A DNA stretch of 33,691 nucleotides from Ilumatobacteraceae bacterium (lineage in GTDB: Bacteria > Actinomycetota > Acidimicrobiia > Acidimicrobiales > Ilumatobacteraceae): positions 1 to 33,691 of the forward strand of contig JANYKU010000026.1 in assembly GCA_025358075.1 (NCBI GenBank). The letters are read 5' to 3'. The notes beneath the pieces are model-generated. The model saw only the letters and a program-made list of their open reading frames with translations. It did not search any database and was not told where the DNA came from. A program made the translations under genes and the position numbers. Positions 6,949 to 15,131 of this stretch are shown piece after piece; the stretch's first letter is position 1, and each line of letters starts with the position of its first letter.

Positions 6949-9075
6949 CTAACGGGCCGCAGCACTGCCGGCGCTGCCGCCACCGCCGCCACCGCCGTGC
7001 GAGCCCTTCAACTGCGCCGCCTTCAACTTGCTGACGAGGTTGTTGGGGAGGATCTCGTCGTGGTCGTGCGTCGCCACGAATCGACCGCGGCCGGCGGTGA
7101 GCGAGCGAAGATCGAGTGCATAGCGGATGATCTCCGAGGTGGGCACCAATGCAGACACCTCTTGCTCACCATGTTCGCCGGCGGAGGTGCCCACGACCCG
7201 TCCGCGTCGTGTGGTGAGGTCGGCCAGCACGTCGCCTTGGTACGACGAGGGGATGGTGACCTTGAGCGACGAGATCGGCTCGAGCACTACAGCACCGGCG
7301 CGACCGAGCGCCTCTTTGAATCCCGATGCCGCGGCGTTCTTGAACGCCATGTCGGAGGAATCGACGGAGTGGTACTTGCCGTCGTAGCACTCGACGCGCA
7401 CATCGACCACTGGGAAACCGTAAGCGCCACCCGACGTCATTGCTTCTTCGATCCCCTTTTGCACGGCACCCATGTAGTTGCGCGGGATGGCTCCGCCGAC
7501 GACCGAGTCGACGAACTCGAACCCTGCGCCACGGTCGAGCGGGCTGACCCGCAGGTTGGCGACCGCGTACTGCCCGTGCCCGCCGGATTGCTTCTTGACC
7601 TTTCCTTCGGCGTCACCGGTGCCCACGACAGTCTCGCGATACGGCACGCGCACGTCTTCGGTGTCGACTCGCACCCCGAACTTGCGGGCCAGTCGCTCGA
7701 GTGCCACCGCCAGATGGGTGTCGCCCGCACCACTGAGCACCGTTTGGTGCGCATGGTTGCGGTCGACGCTGAGCGACGGGTCTTCTGCCACGAGCCGTTG
7801 AAGCGCGCCCGACAACTTGTCGTCGTCGGTCTGTGTGAGCGGCTTCAACGCGATTCCGAACACCGGGGGAGGAGATCGGTAGCCGATGACCCGCACCGGC
7901 ATGTTTCGTGGCGCCAGCGTTGCACCGGTGGCTGTGTTGGTCAGCTTGGCAACGGCGATGATGTCGCCGGCGACCGCCTTCGTGCACGGCAGTTGCTCCT
8001 TTCCGCGCATGTAGAACAAGGCGTGGAGCCGCTCTTCGGCAGACGTGTTGCTGGCGATCAAGCGCTCGTCGGGCGAGATGGTTCCGGACACGACTTTGCA
8101 CAACGAGACCTGACCGACGAACTGATCGGCGAGGGTCTTGAACACGTACGCCAGAGGTTGGGCGCCGGCGTCGGCGGGGACATCGACCTGCTCGGTGCCG
8201 GCGATCACCCTCATCGGCCGATCGGACGGGGCCGGGCCGATCTCGCAGATGAAATCGGCGAGGCGATCGACGCCGACGCCGGTGAGCGCCGAGCCGACCA
8301 ACACGGGGAACTCGAGGCAGTCGAGCACTTCGTGGGCGAGCGTGCGCTCCAGTTCGGCCGCCGATGGAACATCGCCCGACAGGTATCGCTCGAGTTGATC
8401 GTCGTCACCGGACACGATCTCTTCGACCAGTTCATCGTGAACGCGATGCTCTTCGTCGGCGATCTCGTTCGGGATCGGCGCCGAATGGTGGCGGCCGTCG
8501 TTGTCGTATTCGAAGGCTTGGTCGGACAACACATCGGCGACACCGTGCAGGCTGTCCTCTTCGCCCAGCGGCAACTCGAGCGCGGCGAAGCCATGGCCCC
8601 ACTTCGCTTGGAGGGCGCTGAGCACGCTGTGGAAGTCGGCCCGCTGCTTGTCGTCTTTGTTGACGAACACGAGACGAGGGATCTTGTTGGCGACGCAACG
8701 CTCCCACGCCAGTTCGGTACCGACCTCGATGCCATCGACCGCGCTGACCACGACGATGGCGAGATCGGCCACACTCATCGCCGCCTCTTCCTCACCGACG
8801 AAATCGGCGTAGCCAGGCGCGTCGAGCAGGTTGATCTTGTACGTCTCGCCGTCGCTGGCCCGCCACTCGAACGGCGCAACGCCGAGCGACAACGACATGC
8901 CACGCTTCACTTCTTCGGGATCTGTCCCGGTGACGGTGGTGCCGTCTTCGACCCTGCCGACTCGAGTCGTGACACCGGCTCGATGCAGCAGTGCCTCGAC
9001 GAGCGTGGTCTTGCCGCAGCCGTTGTGGCCGACCAGTACCACGTTGCGGATGCGCTGTGTTGGGATGACTTCCAC
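6949..9075 (-). CDS. Elongation factor G-like GTPase (EF-G2 type)
   Basis: 708 residues, EF-G length, and complete. G1 is GHNGCGKT (16-23), switch I is RGMSLSLGVAPF (58-69), G3 is DAPGY (85-89) and G4 is NKDD (139-142). Domains II to V follow, with the domain IV/V motif GYRSPPPVFGIALKP and the C-terminal TTRRGRVVGTS. In canonical EF-G the residue after DxPG is the catalytic His; here it is Tyr. The protein ends in an unusual Gly-rich tail (GSHGGGGGGG then SAGSAAAR). These features fit the actinobacterial EF-G-like group whose role on the ribosome is unsettled, rather than the main fusA. The start is GTG 9075, and a -10 (TAAAGT) lies upstream at 9114-9119. The monooxygenase gene follows by 31 bp. 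Confidence 0.88.
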   Translation of the reverse strand: MEVIPTQRIRNVVLVGHNGCGKTTLVEALLHRAGVTTRVGRVEDGTTVTGTDPEEVKRGMSLSLGVAPFEWRASDGETYKINLLDAPGYADFVGEEEAAMSVADLAIVVVSAVDGIEVGTELAWERCVANKIPRLVFVNKDDKQRADFHSVLSALQAKWGHGFAALELPLGEEDSLHGVADVLSDQAFEYDNDGRHHSAPIPNEIADEEHRVHDELVEEIVSGDDDQLERYLSGDVPSAAELERTLAHEVLDCLEFPVLVGSALTGVGVDRLADFICEIGPAPSDRPMRVIAGTEQVDVPADAGAQPLAYVFKTLADQFVGQVSLCKVVSGTISPDERLIASNTSAEERLHALFYMRGKEQLPCTKAVAGDIIAVAKLTNTATGATLAPRNMPVRVIGYRSPPPVFGIALKPLTQTDDDKLSGALQRLVAEDPSLSVDRNHAHQTVLSGAGDTHLAVALERLARKFGVRVDTEDVRVPYRETVVGTGDAEGKVKKQSGGHGQYAVANLRVSPLDRGAGFEFVDSVVGGAIPRNYMGAVQKGIEEAMTSGGAYGFPVVDVRVECYDGKYHSVDSSDMAFKNAAASGFKEALGRAGAVVLEPISSLKVTIPSSYQGDVLADLTTRRGRVVGTSAGEHGEQEVSALVPTSEIIRYALDLRSLTAGRGRFVATHDHDEILPNNLVSKLKAAQLKGSHGGGGGGGSAGSAAAR

Positions 9076-9113
9076 CGGCGTGACCCCCGTTACTCGTACA
9101 TTGCCGTGCCGGG

Positions 9114-9142
9114 ACTTTATCCACGACCGACGCGCTCGGTCG
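9114..9142 (-). promoter_or_regulatory. EF-G-like gene promoter with overlapping dyad operator
   Basis: On the minus strand the -10 TAAAGT reads from 9119 to 9114. A perfect 7-bp dyad, CGACCGA at 9124-9130 and TCGGTCG at 9136-9142 with 5 nt between, sits in the -10/-35 spacer and would place a bound dimer over the RNA polymerase site. A three-codon ORF (M-Y-E, 9101 to 9090) lies between this promoter and the GTG at 9075. The IS left end is only about 50 bp upstream of the dyad. Confidence 0.4.
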
Positions 9143-9190
9143 ACGCCTTGTGCACGCCCGAACGAACGAGTGCGCGAACGCCGCCCCTAG

Positions 9191-10993
9191 GTGACCCCTG
9201 TAGTAGTGGGTGCCCTGGCGGGGTGCTGCCAGGTATGGCGATCGTGGGCGCGTGTGTTGCTGGTGGCGAGGTGACGGTTTCAGTGTGATCGCGTTTGGTT
9301 GAGGCGCAATCGCTGTGCTGACGGTCTGCTGCGACGGGTCTGGACGGTCCTGTCGACGGTTCAGCTCGTTGTTGTCGCCCATTGACTGCCGTTGAAGGTC
9401 ACGCCGAGGGTGACCAAACGCGCAAGGTTGATGGCGGCAGCGCGAGTTTCGACGTCGGTGGCGACGCGTCGTCGACCGCGGGTGCGTGCTTTACGTCCAC
9501 CCCACGCGACGCGCACGAAGTGGGCGATCTTGCGCTCCACTTTCGGTCGGGTCGACCGGTACGCGTGCTGCCACTCGGGGTCGGCCTGCGCGTTCTTGGC
9601 GCGCTGCAGTATCGCTTCTTTCGGATGGATCGTGACCGAACGCCCTTTGGTCGATGTGGTGCACCGCTCGGGTGACGGGCACCCGGCGCAGTGTTCGGCG
9701 AAGTCGGCTCGGCCAGCACCATCCGGGCTGCGGCGGATGTTGACGACGTGACCGGCCGGGCAACCAACGCTGTCTGCGTCCAAGTTGATGGTGAAGTCGT
9801 CTTTGCCGAACAGGCCAGCACGCCCGCTGGCCGGTGGGACCTTGGCGATCAGATCGAACCCGGCCTGGGCCAGATCATCGAGCGTGTCCGCGCCCGCGTA
9901 CGCGGAGTCGCCCATCACCGTTGGTTTGACCTCGTCGTCGGCGTGACCGGCGATCAGATCGTGGACTGCGTCGGCGTCATGGATGTTGGCTGGGGTGACG
10001 ACCACGTCGTCGATCAACTCCGAGTCCGGGTCGACCGACAGATGCGCCTTGTAACCATCGAAGCGGCGGTTACGCGACTTGTGACCGTGACGCGCTTGCG
10101 GGTCGACCGTGGAGATGATCCGGTCACGGGCCACTTTGCGGGCGATCCGGAACAGACCGTCATCACCCTGTTCGACGTCTTGGCCAGCAACGAGCGCCAA
10201 CAGCTCGGCCGCCTCGCCGACCGGGCCGATCAGCACCTCACCATCCAACACGGCCAGCGCGGCGAGCGCGTCGCCGACCAGCGCGTCGACGAGGACCTCG
10301 CGGGCTTCGCGATCATCCCAATCACAGGCCGGTTTGCCCGGCCCGACATAGTCGTCGTCACGAACCAATGCCGCCCGCACCCGCCCCGCGAGCGGCGAGC
10401 CGTCCAATGCCCGAAGCAGCTTGCGGATCGCGGACCGCAACTGGGTCACCGTGTCCTGTGTCGAGACCGCGTCATAGATCGGGGTCGAGTCCAACACCCG
10501 CACCCGGTCGCGCATCACGCCCGCCTCACGAGCAACAACCTTGGTGTCTTCCAAGAATCGTTTCGGCCGATCCGACGCCCGCAACCGGTTGCGTTGACCA
10601 ACTAGCACCGTTGGATGGAAACCGCGATAGCCGGCATCGACCCCGGCCGCGGCCTGCCAACGCAGATCGCATTCGAGATGATCGACCGCTTCTTGATCCG
10701 ACAGACCCTCCAACGACTGCAGCACCATCACCGTTGCCAACACCCGCGCCGGCACCGTCGGCCGACCGAGCCGCGAGTTCTTGTAGCAATCAGCAAAGTA
10801 GTCGTCACCGAACAAGCGGACGCCGTGCTCGGCCAACAGGCGATACACGCCTTTCAACCGGTCACCGAGCAGCTCCCTCGGATTCTCGAAACGCTGCCCC
10901 ACCGGTGCCGACCCCAAAGCCATATGAGCATCCTATTTTCGCGGGTCACCACCCGCCAGGGACCCCCAACAGAACGACTACTTCAGGACTCAC
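9191..10993 (-). mobile_element. Complete IS1182-type insertion sequence
   Basis: The element is 1803 bp. Its left end GTGACCCCTGTAGTAG (from 9191) matches the reverse complement of its right end, GTGAGTCCTGAAGTAG (ending 10993), at 13 of 16 positions, and TCCCTGGCGGG-like sequences recur inside both ends. CTAG flanks it at 9187-9190 and 10994-10997, consistent with a 4-bp target duplication. Because CTAG is palindromic, these bases could instead belong to the terminal repeats (CCCTAGGTGA on both sides). One full-length transposase fills most of it. Stem-loops lie near both ends (CCTGGC/GCCAGG near the left, CGGGT/ACCCG near the right). The element looks intact and therefore probably recent. 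Confidence 0.82.
9361..10923 (-). CDS. IS1182 family DDE transposase
   Basis: 520 residues, full length. The N-terminal DUF772-type region (PVGQRFENPRELLGDRLKG, then RPTVPARVLATVMVLQSLEG and LSDQEAVDHLECDLRWQAA) is followed by the DDE catalytic domain. Candidate catalytic residues are Asp145 (VLDSTPIYDA), the Asp of TVMGDSAYAG and the Glu of RSTRPKVERKIAHFVRV. A cysteine cluster (GCPAGH, HCAGCPSPERC) is typical of the family. AGGA lies upstream of the ATG at 10923. The enzyme cuts and joins the ends at 9191 and 10993. No frameshift or stop interrupts it, so it should be active. Confidence 0.9.
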   Translation of the reverse strand: MALGSAPVGQRFENPRELLGDRLKGVYRLLAEHGVRLFGDDYFADCYKNSRLGRPTVPARVLATVMVLQSLEGLSDQEAVDHLECDLRWQAAAGVDAGYRGFHPTVLVGQRNRLRASDRPKRFLEDTKVVAREAGVMRDRVRVLDSTPIYDAVSTQDTVTQLRSAIRKLLRALDGSPLAGRVRAALVRDDDYVGPGKPACDWDDREAREVLVDALVGDALAALAVLDGEVLIGPVGEAAELLALVAGQDVEQGDDGLFRIARKVARDRIISTVDPQARHGHKSRNRRFDGYKAHLSVDPDSELIDDVVVTPANIHDADAVHDLIAGHADDEVKPTVMGDSAYAGADTLDDLAQAGFDLIAKVPPASGRAGLFGKDDFTINLDADSVGCPAGHVVNIRRSPDGAGRADFAEHCAGCPSPERCTTSTKGRSVTIHPKEAILQRAKNAQADPEWQHAYRSTRPKVERKIAHFVRVAWGGRKARTRGRRRVATDVETRAAAINLARLVTLGVTFNGSQWATTTS

Positions 10994-13348
10994 CTAGGGC
11001 TTGCGAGTCGAGTAGCTCGACGTGGCCAGACGCAGGCCGGGGAACTGGCCGAGACGTTCGAGGGCAGCGACCGTGCTACGCATGGCGTCGGCCGGAACGG
11101 GGTGACTGATCAGGTAACCCTGCGCCTTCGTGCAGCCGAGGTCACTGAGCACCTGCAGCTGGTGAACACTCTCCACACCTTCGGCGACCATGTCGAGCCC
11201 GAGCGAGCGGCCCATGGCAACGATGGTACGGACGAGGGAGCGATCGTTGGGGTTGTCGGCAACGCCGTGCACGAACGCTCGGTCGATCTTGATTCGTTGC
11301 AGCGGGAACTTCTGCAGGAGCGAGAGCGATGAATAGCCGGTACCGAAGTCGTCGAGGGCGATGCGCGCACCGAGGGATCGAATTCGGCGCAGCGTGGCCA
11401 GTGCCAACTCGGGCTCGGTGATCATCACGCTCTCGGTGACCTCGAGCCACAGCAGTTGTGGGGACACACCGCTGCGGGCGAGTGCCTCGTTGACGATCGA
11501 CGGGAAGTTCGGGTCGCTCAGCTGCCGCGGGGACACGTTGACGGACATCGTGGCCGACTCGCTGCAGACCCCATCGTCGATCCACGTCCGCAACTGGGTG
11601 AGCGCCTCGAGCAACGCCCACGACCCGATCGGCACGATCGTGCCGGTGTCTTCGGCGATGGGGATGAACTCGGCGGGCGAGACGATCGTGCCGTCGGCCT
11701 GCTGCCACCGCATCAACGCCTCGAAGCCGACGACGTCGCCGGACTCGAGGTCGAGGATCGGCTGGTGGAACAGTCGCAACTCGCGGCGATCGAGGGCTCG
11801 GTACAACGCGGTCTCGACGGAGAGCCGGTGGGCAACGCGCTCGTGCATCGACTCGTCGTAGACCGCCAAACAGTTTCGGCCGGCGTCCTTCGCTCGATAC
11901 ATCGCCGTGTCGGCGTGGCGCAGCAAGTCTTCGGCCGACGAGCTGGAGCTCGGGCTCAGCGACGCAACGCCGATGCTGGCGGTGACGAACACATCGCCCT
12001 GGCTGATCGGCAGCGGCTCTCGGAAGATCGACAACAAGCGCTCGGCCAAGGCCAACGAAGCGCCGGGGGAGCGCGTCGACGGATCGAGCACGACGTACTC
12101 GTCGCCCGACAGGCGGGCAACGGTGGAGTGTTCGGGTGCGGCCTTGCTGAGGCGCATGGCCACCATCTTCAGCACCTCGTCGCCCGCGGCATGGCCGAGG
12201 CTGTCGTTGATGTTCTTGAAGCGGTCGAGATCGACGAAGTACAGCGTGGGATGACTATCGGACTGCCACGCCATGCGCAGGCAATCGTTGATGCGTTCGA
12301 GCAGCAGCAAGCGGTTGGGCAGATTGGTCAGCGCATCGGTCTGCGCGCTGAGACGCAGATCGTTCTGCGTGCGGCCGTTGGCCCGCACCGATTGAGTGAC
12401 GCGCAGCGTGACCGCGCCGGCGAGAACGAGTGCAGAGATCGAACGCACCAGGCCATCGGTGGGATCGACCGGACCCGTGGCAGCGAGGGCAATGATCGGG
12501 ATGACCAACGAAGAAGTCGTCAGGATCAACCTGCCGAACAAGCGATGGTTCGCCGGCTCGCTGGTCGCCCGCTTCAACCAGACGACGGTCGGGTGGATGA
12601 ACGCGCCCGCCGCGGTGAAGTAGGCGGCGACGTACGCGGCGGTTGCGGTGTTGGTGGCCCCGCTGCCGATGTGGCCGGCGCTGAACAGACCCCACAGCAC
12701 ATCGCCGGAGAGGTTGAGTGCCATCGCCACGCTGACCAGCCAGATCGACGGCTGACGGGAGCCCGAACGCGAGAACAACAGCAGCACGAGCAGGAACAGC
12801 ACGACCGTTCCCACCGGTTGGTAGGCGTTGTCGAGGATCGAGGCGCCGAGCGACCCACCGCGGTGCTTGAGGGTGGGCTCGATCAATGCAACCCACGTGA
12901 TCAACCACCCGCCGAGACCGACGATCAGCGCATCGCCGAGCACCGACCGGATGCTGGCCGACGCCTGCCCACTGAGCATGTGGATGAGGGCGATGATGAT
13001 GCACAACGAGCCACAGACGCCGAGTAGGTCGGAGGCGCGGTTGAACCCATTGCTGTCGCCGAGACTGTCGACGATCTGCGATGCGGCGAAGAACCCGCCG
13101 ATGGCACCGACCGTGGCGATGAACCTGTGATTGACGCGGTGGACCCGGGCTGCGACGAAGGTCGCGCTGACCAGAACTGCAGCGGCACAGAGGTACGCAG
13201 CGGTGCCCAACCAGGAGACGCGCAGAATGACGACAGCCGCCGCCAACGCATACCCGATTCCAATAGCCCACCATGTGAGGGGGGCTAGCGCCCGCTTCAA
13301 TACGCCTCCCTTGCCCGTCTTCAACCGTCGGAAAGCGTGTATCCACAC
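10994..13348 (-). CDS. Membrane-bound GGDEF-EAL cyclic di-GMP enzyme
   Basis: 784 residues from GTG 13348. About nine or ten hydrophobic segments (25-320) form a membrane sensor, followed by a GGDEF domain (about 336-500) and an EAL domain (about 507-770). The GGDEF signature is SGDEY (414-418), a tolerated variant, and the inhibitory RxxD site is absent. The EAL domain keeps EAL (543-545), NVSPRQL, LEVTES, DDFGTG, the Lys of KIDRAF, AEGVES and the Gln of KAQGYL, so phosphodiesterase activity is likely and cyclase activity possible. A TTG at 13300 with a better ribosome site (GGGAGG, 4 nt away) is an alternative start that removes 16 residues. The stop TAG lies inside the CTAG that borders the IS. 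Confidence 0.9.
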   Translation of the reverse strand: MWIHAFRRLKTGKGGVLKRALAPLTWWAIGIGYALAAAVVILRVSWLGTAAYLCAAAVLVSATFVAARVHRVNHRFIATVGAIGGFFAASQIVDSLGDSNGFNRASDLLGVCGSLCIIIALIHMLSGQASASIRSVLGDALIVGLGGWLITWVALIEPTLKHRGGSLGASILDNAYQPVGTVVLFLLVLLLFSRSGSRQPSIWLVSVAMALNLSGDVLWGLFSAGHIGSGATNTATAAYVAAYFTAAGAFIHPTVVWLKRATSEPANHRLFGRLILTTSSLVIPIIALAATGPVDPTDGLVRSISALVLAGAVTLRVTQSVRANGRTQNDLRLSAQTDALTNLPNRLLLLERINDCLRMAWQSDSHPTLYFVDLDRFKNINDSLGHAAGDEVLKMVAMRLSKAAPEHSTVARLSGDEYVVLDPSTRSPGASLALAERLLSIFREPLPISQGDVFVTASIGVASLSPSSSSSAEDLLRHADTAMYRAKDAGRNCLAVYDESMHERVAHRLSVETALYRALDRRELRLFHQPILDLESGDVVGFEALMRWQQADGTIVSPAEFIPIAEDTGTIVPIGSWALLEALTQLRTWIDDGVCSESATMSVNVSPRQLSDPNFPSIVNEALARSGVSPQLLWLEVTESVMITEPELALATLRRIRSLGARIALDDFGTGYSSLSLLQKFPLQRIKIDRAFVHGVADNPNDRSLVRTIVAMGRSLGLDMVAEGVESVHQLQVLSDLGCTKAQGYLISHPVPADAMRSTVAALERLGQFPGLRLATSSYSTRKP

Positions 13349-13367
13349 CCCGTCCGAAGCGTCTCGT

Positions 13368-13374
13368 TAGGCTA
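13368..13374. promoter_or_regulatory. Bidirectional -10 element TAGGCTA
   Basis: TAGGCT (plus, 13368-13373) and TAGCCT (minus, 13374 to 13369) share five base pairs. Both fit TAnnnT and face away from each other toward the divergent GGDEF-EAL and GNAT-like genes. This symmetric arrangement can load polymerase in either direction, though only one at a time. Confidence 0.4.
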
Positions 13375-13444
13375 CACGAAACAGGCAAAATGCACAAGGG
13401 GTGGTTTAACTCGCGCGAGCAGTCACCAGAAAGGCAGAGTACGG

Positions 13445-14068
13445 ATGTTCGTCACACGCCACAACGCGGCGGTCGAACGCGGCCTGCTGGAGCGCCTGTG
13501 GGACCTGTACGAGCTCGCCTACCGACGAACCGCCGAGGAATCGGCCAGCCGGGAGATGTTCTTCCGGTCGGAGTTCGACTCGGCAATCGCCGATCCGACC
13601 AACCGGCTGTGGGTGCTGTGGGCCGATGACGAGCCGGTGGCGATGGTCCTGATCGCCACCGATATCAGCTCCACCCGGTATCTCAGTGCTCCCTTCTTCG
13701 AACGGCGGTTCACCGATCATTCGCGTCGCGGAGCGGTGCACTACGTCCTCTTCGTCGTGGTGCACCCGCGCTACGCCGCCAGGGGAGCGCTGACCCGTAT
13801 GGCTCGCGACGTGCTGGGCACCGAGGCCGCAGAAGGGGTGTTGCTGGTGTTCGACTCGCCGGCGGTCAACCAACCGAACGACGATGGCGGCGCCGCCCTG
13901 CTCTTCGAGCGTCTTGCAAACATGGTGGCGAGCGGAGCGCCGCTGATACCGCTCGACGTTTCGCGCTACTACGGCATCGACTTTGCAGCCAGTTCGGCAT
14001 ACGTCGACACTTCGTCGCCCGCGGCCGAGCGCACCCCCACGCCGGTGCCCGTACCTGCTCGGCGATAG
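13445..14068 (+). CDS. GNAT-like protein of unknown substrate
   Basis: 207 residues. The run VHYVLFVVVHPRYAARGALTRMARDVL (about 100-126) resembles strand 4 and the acetyl-CoA loop of GNAT acyltransferases, followed by an Asn-rich segment typical of strand 5 (FDSPAVNQPN). Earlier strands (LWVLWADDEPVAMVLIATDI) fit the same fold. No catalytic residue can be named. The ATG at 13445 is chosen because the compact domain starts there and AAAGG lies upstream; an upstream in-frame ATG would add 36 unlikely residues. Transcription probably comes from the bidirectional element at 13368-13374. The C-terminus is Pro/Thr-rich. The gene could be an acyltransferase or a fold relative without activity. Confidence 0.6.
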   Translation: MFVTRHNAAVERGLLERLWDLYELAYRRTAEESASREMFFRSEFDSAIADPTNRLWVLWADDEPVAMVLIATDISSTRYLSAPFFERRFTDHSRRGAVHYVLFVVVHPRYAARGALTRMARDVLGTEAAEGVLLVFDSPAVNQPNDDGGAALLFERLANMVASGAPLIPLDVSRYYGIDFAASSAYVDTSSPAAERTPTPVPVPARR

Positions 14069-14102
14069 AGCTTTCTTGGCGCGCAAACAGATGCAGGTTC
14101 GC

Positions 14103-14108
14103 TACCGT
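14103..14108 (+). promoter_or_regulatory. -10 element TACCGT for the phoH operon
   Basis: TACCGT fits TAnnnT and ends 8 nt before the ATG at 14117 that opens a ten-codon ORF. It is the only good -10 in the short gap before phoH. No convincing -35 is seen. Confidence 0.45.
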
Positions 14109-14116
14109 ATGGGCAA

Positions 14117-14149
14117 ATGAGTCCCAGTACGGGCCTGACCTGCCCATGA
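14117..14149 (+). CDS. Leader ORF 1 of phoH (10 codons)
   Basis: ATG to TGA, encoding MSPSTGLTCP. It begins 8 nt after TACCGT, so it would be read from a leaderless mRNA. Its stop overlaps the start of leader ORF 2 by 4 nt (14146-14149, ATGA). Confidence 0.4.
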   Translation: MSPSTGLTCP

Positions 14150-14166
14150 CCACGCCCACCCAATGA
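14146..14166 (+). CDS. Leader ORF 2 of phoH (6 codons)
   Basis: ATG to TGA, encoding MTTPTQ. It starts in the stop of leader ORF 1 and ends in the start of phoH, both as ATGA. It has no ribosome-binding site of its own, so translation would have to arrive from leader ORF 1. Confidence 0.35.
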   Translation: MTTPTQ

Positions 14167-15131
14167 CCGCCTTCACACGGGTGTACAGCGTCATCGTCCC
14201 AGGTGCTCACCTCACGCCGGCGTTGCTCGGCCAGCGCGATGTCAATCTGCGAATCATCGAGCAGGCGTTCCCGGCTGCAACGATCGTGGTGCGCGGCAAC
14301 GAGATCACGATCGACGGTCCGCAGGCCGAGCTGGTCAGCCGGCTCTTCGAGGAACTGATCGTGCTGCTCCAGGGTGGCCATCATCTTGATGAGGGGACGT
14401 TGCAACGATCGATTGCGATGATGCACGACAACGAACGGCCGAGTGCCGTGCTGACCGACGACATCATGCGCGGCGCCAAGGGTAAGCCGGTGCGACCGAA
14501 GTCGGCCGGCCAGAAGCGGTACATCGATGCGATCCGCAACAACGTGATCACGTTCGGGCTCGGTCCGGCGGGTACCGGCAAGAGTTGGTTGGCGGTGGCG
14601 ATGGCAGTGCAGGCGTTACAGACCAAGCAGGTTCAACGAATCATCCTCACGCGCCCCGCGGTCGAGGCCGGCGAGCGCCTCGGGTTCCTCCCGGGCGACC
14701 TCATGGCCAAGATCGATCCATACCTGCGGCCGCTGTACGACGCGCTCTACGACATGGTCGAGCCCGAGGGCCCGCAGCGTTTGCTCGAACGTCAAGCGGT
14801 CGAGGTGGCGCCGTTGGCGTTCATGCGCGGCAGAACGTTGAACAGCAGCTTCATCATCCTCGACGAGGCCCAGAACGCAACCCCCGAACAGATGAAGATG
14901 TTCCTCACCCGCATCGGGTTCGGCTCGAAGGTGGTCGTCACTGGTGACACCACACAGGTCGACGTTCCGGACGGTCGCAGTGGCCTGCTCGGTCTCGAGC
15001 GCACGCTGGCCGACATCGACGGGCTGGCGTTCGTGCGACTCGGTACCGGCGATGTGGTTCGGCATCGCATCGTGGCCGACATCGTCGCCGCGTACGGTCG
15101 GGCCGACGAACGCAAGGCTGCTCGTGAGTGA
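14163..15131 (+). CDS. phoH: PhoH family ATPase
   Basis: 322 residues, normal length. The family's small N-terminal nucleic-acid-binding region ([20 protein letters not shown] and RGNEITIDG) precedes a P-loop ATPase with Walker A GPAGTGKS (134-141) and Walker [10 protein letters not shown] (230-238), then [12 protein letters not shown] (258-269). PhoH proteins are cytoplasmic RNA-acting ATPases that repeatedly sit beside ybeY, as here. An in-frame stop at 14136 limits the start to the ATG at 14163, which has no Shine-Dalgarno sequence but overlaps the stop of a six-codon ORF. The stop overlaps the ybeY start by 8 nt, so phoH, ybeY and the CorC-type gene form one coupled operon. Confidence 0.93.
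   Translation: MTAFTRVYSVIVPGAHLTPALLGQRDVNLRIIEQAFPAATIVVRGNEITIDGPQAELVSRLFEELIVLLQGGHHLDEGTLQRSIAMMHDNERPSAVLTDDIMRGAKGKPVRPKSAGQKRYIDAIRNNVITFGLGPAGTGKSWLAVAMAVQALQTKQVQRIILTRPAVEAGERLGFLPGDLMAKIDPYLRPLYDALYDMVEPEGPQRLLERQAVEVAPLAFMRGRTLNSSFIILDEAQNATPEQMKMFLTRIGFGSKVVVTGDTTQVDVPDGRSGLLGLERTLADIDGLAFVRLGTGDVVRHRIVADIVAAYGRADERKAARE

Noticed and set aside
6949..7010. Gly-rich codon run at the end of the EF-G-like gene as a sequencing artefact
   Set aside because: The frame stays open to a normal stop and the following gene starts 31 bp later with a good ribosome site. A natural low-complexity tail is simpler.
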